Part shown: positions 14,619 to 18,031 of the stretch, piece by piece
Position numbering within the stretch: the stretch's first letter is position 1
Layout of the letters: each line of letters starts with the position of its first letter
From: Patescibacteria group bacterium UBA1441
GTDB taxonomy: Bacteria > Patescibacteriota > Minisyncoccia > Minisyncoccales > UBA1441
Direction: 5' to 3'
Length of the DNA: 18,031 bases
NCBI GenBank assembly: GCA_002329255.1
Contig: DCTL01000012.1
Coordinates: forward strand, 23,690 to 41,720
The notes under the pieces: model-generated
Database searches by the model: none
Seen by the model: the letters and a program-made list of their open reading frames with translations, nothing else
What the model was told of the DNA's origin: nothing
Program-made: the position numbers and the translations under genes

Positions 14619-17297
14619 ATGATGGAAGGTTATGAGGGGGTTGGCGGTGGTGACTTCACCCACAACTCTCAGCAAGCAATTATTAAGGCGCGAGCGATTG
14701 CCACTCAGAATAGCCAGCAGAGAATAGATGCTTTGCATTTATTGAAAGCCTTGCTCTCTCAACCAGAGAGCATGGTAGTTTTGTGTCTGAAAGAAATGGA
14801 AGTAGATTTAAATAAGATCCAAGAAAAAACAGCCCATCTAATTGATCAAATTCCAAAAGCCGAAAATTCTGAAGCAATAGCTGGTCAGTTTTATTTAACT
14901 CAAGACTTGGCTCAAGTTTTAGCCAACGCTAAAAAAACGGCCCTACAGATGAAAGATCAGTTTATTTCAACAGAACATCTGTTTTTGGCTCTTTTAGAAA
15001 CCGAGAGTCAGGCTAGAGAGGTTTTAGCTAGTGAGGCTAAGCTAGACCAAGAATCCTTTTTGGCTGTTTTAGCTAAATTACGCGGAGGTCATCAAGTTGA
15101 TGATCCACATCCGGAGAGTAAATATCAAGTCGTTAAGAAGTACACTCGTGATTTAAATAAATTAGCGGAAGAAGGCAAGTTAGATCCGGTCATTGGTCGA
15201 GATCAGGAAATTCGGCGAGTGATGCAGATTTTGAGTCGCCGAACCAAGAATAATCCAGTTTTAGTTGGCGAGGCCGGGGTTGGTAAAACGGCTATTGTTG
15301 AAGGTTTGGCTCAACGTATTATGAGCGGAAATGTACCGGAATCGCTGAGGGGTAAAAGGGTAGTTTCTTTAGATTTAGGAGCACTAATTGCGGGCACGAA
15401 GTATCGTGGTGAATTTGAACATCGCATCAAAGCTTTAGTCAATGAGATTCGATCAGCGAAAGGCAAATATATTTTATTTATTGATGAGCTACATACGATT
15501 ATTGGTGCCGGAGCGGCCGAAGGAGCTATTGATGCCTCGAATTTGCTGAAGCCGGTTTTGGCTCGAGGCGAGCTACGGACGATTGGGGCGACTACCATGG
15601 CAGAATATCAAAAGTATGTTGAGAAGGATCGAGCTCTGGAGCGACGTTTCCAAGTGGTGCAAGTAAATGAGCCGACGGCTGAAGATGCGGTGAGTATCCT
15701 TCGCGGTATCAAGGAACGCTATGAGTTGCATCATGGAGTAAAGATTAACGACGCGGCTTTAAGACGAGCGGTTTATTTAAGTCAACGTTATATTACCGAT
15801 CGTTATTTACCAGATAAGGCAATTGATTTGATCGATGAAGCGGCCTCAGCTTTAAGATTAGAGTTGGAGTCCGAACCGGAAAAATTAGATCATTATCGTC
15901 AAGAAATTGCTCGACTGAGAGTTGAAAAGCAAGCGCTTCGATCTGAACGAAGTCAAGAATCTCAGAGCCGTCTCAAAGCGATTGAGCGAGAGTTAGCAGA
16001 CTTGAATGAAAAAGTCAAAGAGATTGATAGCAAGTGGGGAGCGGAAAAGAAGATGGTCAAACGCATTAAAGATTTGCGCAATCAGATTGACGGTTTGTTA
16101 TTAAAAGCGGACATGGCTCAGCGAGAAGGAGATCTACAGAAGGTAGCCGAGATTAAATATGGTCAAATTCCCGGTCTGAAAAAAGAGTTGAGCCAAGAAG
16201 AGAAAAAATTAGTTAAATTTCAAAAAGAACACTCTCTATCAGAAGAAGAGGTAACCGAAGAGAGTATAGCTGAAGTTGTTTCTCGCTGGACTGGGATTCC
16301 GGTAACTAGAATGATCGATGAAGAGGCTAAGCGACTGGAAGAAATGGAGAAAATTATTGGCCGAAGAATCATTGGCCAGAATCATGCCCTATCAGCTATT
16401 GCGCGAGCCATTCGGCGAAGTCGGGCAGGTATTGGCGATCAAAATCGGCCCATGGGCGTCTTTCTGTTTTTAGGACCAACAGGGGTTGGCAAAACAGAGT
16501 TGGCTCGTTCTTTAGCCGAATTCTTATTTAATGATGAAGAGGCGATGATCCGATTAGACATGTCGGAATATATGGAGAAGCACAGTGTCGCTAAGGCTAT
16601 TGGTTCACCGCCCGGCTATGTTGGTTATGAGGAGGGCGGTCAGTTAACGGCTAAAATTCGCCGTCGGCCTTATAGTATTATTTTGCTGGATGAAATTGAA
16701 AAAGCCCATCAAGATTTCTTCAATCTGTTATTGCAGATTTTTGAAGACGGCAGACTGACTGATTCTCAGGGCCGAGTAGTCTCTTTCAAAAACGCCATTA
16801 TTATTATGACCTCCAACATTGGCTCTCAATATATTCAAAAATCAGGGCCACTTGGTTTTGGAGTCGGCCAGAACCAATCCGATCAGCACCAGATGGAAGA
16901 CAAAGTAAATGAGGCTTTAAAGGAATATTTCCGACCTGAGTTTCTCAATCGTCTTGACGATACGATTATTTTCAATTACTTAGGTAATGCTGAGATTACG
17001 CGTATTGTAGAATTAGAACTAGACAAGGTGGCTCAGCGTCTTCGCTTGGCCAAAGGAGTTGAGGTTAAATTCTCAGCTCGATTAAAGAAATATTTGGCTG
17101 AAGTTGGCTTTGACCATGATTTGGGGGCTCGGCCACTTAAAAGGAAGATTCAGTCTTTAATCATTGATCCTCTGTCGCTGAAGATTATTACCGGGGCGGT
17201 CGTTAATGGCAGCTCGGTTTCGGTTGACCTAAAAGATGAAGAGGTTTTATTCCGAGTAATCGGCAAAAGGAAAAAGATTCCAGCTTCGATTAGTTGA
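14619..17297 (+). CDS. clpB: ATP-dependent disaggregase ClpB (Hsp100)
   Basis: Hexameric AAA+ chaperone that threads aggregated proteins through its pore, usually with DnaK. The protein has 892 residues. The N-domain spans about 12-155 with two Clp-N repeats. The first AAA+ module has Walker A GEAGVGKT (Lys223), Walker [10 protein letters not shown] and an arginine-finger region ALERRF. A long coiled-coil middle domain (about 415-545) includes [15 protein letters not shown]. The second AAA+ module has GPTGVGKTE (Lys625), [21 protein letters not shown] and LGARPLKR. The full-length middle domain and the order of motifs identify ClpB and not ClpC or ClpA, and I see no ClpP-docking loop. ATGs at 14619 and 14622 are both possible starts. 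No intrinsic terminator follows before the tRNA promoter. Confidence 0.95.
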   Translation: MMEGYEGVGGGDFTHNSQQAIIKARAIATQNSQQRIDALHLLKALLSQPESMVVLCLKEMEVDLNKIQEKTAHLIDQIPKAENSEAIAGQFYLTQDLAQVLANAKKTALQMKDQFISTEHLFLALLETESQAREVLASEAKLDQESFLAVLAKLRGGHQVDDPHPESKYQVVKKYTRDLNKLAEEGKLDPVIGRDQEIRRVMQILSRRTKNNPVLVGEAGVGKTAIVEGLAQRIMSGNVPESLRGKRVVSLDLGALIAGTKYRGEFEHRIKALVNEIRSAKGKYILFIDELHTIIGAGAAEGAIDASNLLKPVLARGELRTIGATTMAEYQKYVEKDRALERRFQVVQVNEPTAEDAVSILRGIKERYELHHGVKINDAALRRAVYLSQRYITDRYLPDKAIDLIDEAASALRLELESEPEKLDHYRQEIARLRVEKQALRSERSQESQSRLKAIERELADLNEKVKEIDSKWGAEKKMVKRIKDLRNQIDGLLLKADMAQREGDLQKVAEIKYGQIPGLKKELSQEEKKLVKFQKEHSLSEEEVTEESIAEVVSRWTGIPVTRMIDEEAKRLEEMEKIIGRRIIGQNHALSAIARAIRRSRAGIGDQNRPMGVFLFLGPTGVGKTELARSLAEFLFNDEEAMIRLDMSEYMEKHSVAKAIGSPPGYVGYEEGGQLTAKIRRRPYSIILLDEIEKAHQDFFNLLLQIFEDGRLTDSQGRVVSFKNAIIIMTSNIGSQYIQKSGPLGFGVGQNQSDQHQMEDKVNEALKEYFRPEFLNRLDDTIIFNYLGNAEITRIVELELDKVAQRLRLAKGVEVKFSARLKKYLAEVGFDHDLGARPLKRKIQSLIIDPLSLKIITGAVVNGSSVSVDLKDEEVLFRVIGKRKKIPASIS

Positions 17298-17320
17298 TTG
17301 GAATGAATTAATTTTTCTAG

Positions 17321-17349
17321 TTGCCTAATTTTAGCTAACCCGCTATACT
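17321..17349 (+). promoter_or_regulatory. Promoter of tRNA-Ser(GCT) and dcd
   Basis: TTGCCT (17321-17326) and TATACT (17344-17349) are separated by 17 bp. The predicted start at about 17356 is one base before the mature tRNA 5' end, so the precursor would have almost no 5' leader. No separate promoter for dcd fits between the tRNA and its start codon. Confidence 0.75.
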
Positions 17350-17356
17350 TTTTTTG

Positions 17357-17443
17357 GGAGAGGTGGCTGAGCGGCTTAAAGCGACACACTGCTAATGTGT
17401 TGGGAGCAATCCCGCGCGGGTTCGAATCCCGCCCTCTCCGCCA
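17357..17443 (+). tRNA. tRNA-Ser (anticodon GCT), CCA encoded
   Basis: An 87-nt class II tRNA reading AGC/AGU serine codons. Acceptor GGAGAGG (17357-17363) pairs with CCTCTCC, followed by discriminator G (17440) and a genomically encoded CCA (17441-17443). The anticodon stem is ACACA/TGTGT around the loop CTGCTAA, with the anticodon at 17391-17393. A long variable arm GGGA-GCAA-TCCC, typical of serine tRNAs, precedes the T arm GCGGG-TTCGAAT-CCCGC. The discriminator G is as expected for serine. Confidence 0.97.
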
Positions 17444-17444
17444 A

Positions 17445-18008
17445 ATGATTCTTTCCGATAAAGATATTCAGCAAGCGATTCAGCAGGGTGAGATAGTAGT
17501 TGATCCCTTTGACGTCAAAGATCTACAACCTGCTTCGGTCGATTTACATCTCGATCGATATTTTTTAACTTTCAAGGCGGAACAGAATTATGTTATTGAT
17601 CCTAAAAAGTCACTGGATGACGCAATGAAAGAAACAATCATTGATGATAGTCGTCCCTTAGTTCTTCATCCGGGAGAATTTGCTTTAGGCTTGGTTTACG
17701 AAAAAACAGGAGTTTCGTCTCGTTACGTTGGTCGGCTGGAGGGTAAAAGCTCCATCGGGCGCATGGGGCTGTTAATCCATGTAACGGCTGGATTTCTTGA
17801 TCCGGGTAATACTCTGAAAATGACTCTAGAGCTTCACAATACGGCTAATATTCCTATTCTGCTTTATTACCAAATGCCAATTGCCCAAATGATTTTTGAA
17901 GAGCTTTCTTCGGAATGCCAACAACCCTATGCGAAAAAGGCGGCTAGTAAATACGTTGGCGACGATCGTCCTCGAGCGAGCCAGATGTGGCGTAATTTTA
18001 ATCGCTAA
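17445..18008 (+). CDS. dcd: dCTP deaminase, possibly bifunctional dCTP deaminase/dUTPase
   Basis: Trimeric enzyme that deaminates dCTP to dUTP, feeding dTMP synthesis. The protein has 187 residues from the ATG at 17445. A longer frame opening at 17397 would run through the tRNA and is rejected. The start MILSDKDIQQAIQQGEIVVDPF and LQPASVDLHLDRYF are family hallmarks, and the nucleotide-binding block is GRLEGKSSIGRMGLLIHVTAGFLDPG. The TAGFLDPG segment resembles the TAGF/WID form of bifunctional enzymes (M. jannaschii, M. tuberculosis), not the TAHRIDPG of monofunctional E. coli Dcd, so it may also hydrolyse dUTP to dUMP; that is an inference. MTLELHN carries the catalytic Glu. The C-terminal GDDRPRASQMW is likely the lid over the nucleotide. 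It begins one base after the tRNA-Ser CCA and complements nrdD in dNTP supply. Confidence 0.93.
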   Translation: MILSDKDIQQAIQQGEIVVDPFDVKDLQPASVDLHLDRYFLTFKAEQNYVIDPKKSLDDAMKETIIDDSRPLVLHPGEFALGLVYEKTGVSSRYVGRLEGKSSIGRMGLLIHVTAGFLDPGNTLKMTLELHNTANIPILLYYQMPIAQMIFEELSSECQQPYAKKAASKYVGDDRPRASQMWRNFNR

Positions 18009-18031
18009 GAAGTAGATAGAGAACGGTTAGA

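Noticed and set aside
14619-17297. ClpC or ClpA identity for the Hsp100 gene
   Set aside because: The roughly 130-residue coiled-coil middle domain and its [12 protein letters not shown] segment are typical of ClpB; ClpC has a much shorter one and ClpA none, and no ClpP-binding loop is seen.
17397-17444. Upstream extension of dcd by 16 codons
   Set aside because: The extension is the tRNA-Ser sequence read as protein; the conserved Dcd N-terminus MILSDKDI begins at 17445.

Overview
The window is an 18 kb stretch of compact bacterial chromosome of moderate base composition. It is almost entirely housekeeping genes on the plus strand, with two minus-strand genes (topA, pth) at the left end. 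I see no insertion sequence, prophage, CRISPR array or toxin-antitoxin pair. The lineage is inferred, not proven. Very short intergenic gaps, a ComEC without its nuclease-like domain, an anaerobic NrdD/NrdG reductase pair, short core proteins and a large membrane-anchored pilin-like surface protein fit a Candidate Phyla Radiation (Patescibacteria) genome. The standard genetic code is used.

Layout. 1-1213: 5' part of topA (minus strand, cut by the window edge). 1214-1446: an intergenic region with back-to-back divergent promoters and a roughly 162-nt structured small RNA. This RNA has a 21-bp closing helix and its own intrinsic terminator, which is probably shared with the end of pth. 1447-1986: pth (minus). 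1987-2059: overlapping divergent promoters for pth and lepB. 2060-3876: lepB-hisS. 3917-10536: a tightly packed run rpsU-ftsA-ftsZ-nrdD-nrdG-comEC (ribosomal protein bS21, two division proteins, anaerobic dNTP synthesis, DNA uptake channel). 10561-13278: a 905-residue pseudopilin-like membrane protein with 14 propeller-type repeats. 13324-14571: an HtrA-type serine protease. 14619-17297: the ClpB disaggregase. 17357-18008: tRNA-Ser(GCT), followed after one base by dcd.

Four points stand out. (1) The small RNA at about 1286-1448 has a near-consensus promoter and is not explained by any protein gene; 6S RNA is one possible identity. (2) The FtsZ lacks one T7-loop catalytic acidic residue (Asp replaced by Thr206) and ends at the globular core, with no linker or FtsA-binding tail, although it sits directly behind an FtsA that has a normal-looking membrane helix. 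(3) The pilin-like protein carries 14 (2 x 7) propeller repeats that appear to be inserted inside a split jelly-roll domain. (4) Translation starts lack convincing Shine-Dalgarno sequences, and predicted promoters sit so close to start codons (predicted leaders of about 0-19 nt) that several mRNAs look leaderless. The dcd start codon also lies just after the mature 3' end of a tRNA.

Together the genes cover DNA topology, translation and its rescue, protein export and quality control (signal peptidase, HtrA, ClpB), cell division, deoxynucleotide supply (NrdD/NrdG, Dcd) and DNA import. All functional calls come from motifs read by eye; no database search was run.
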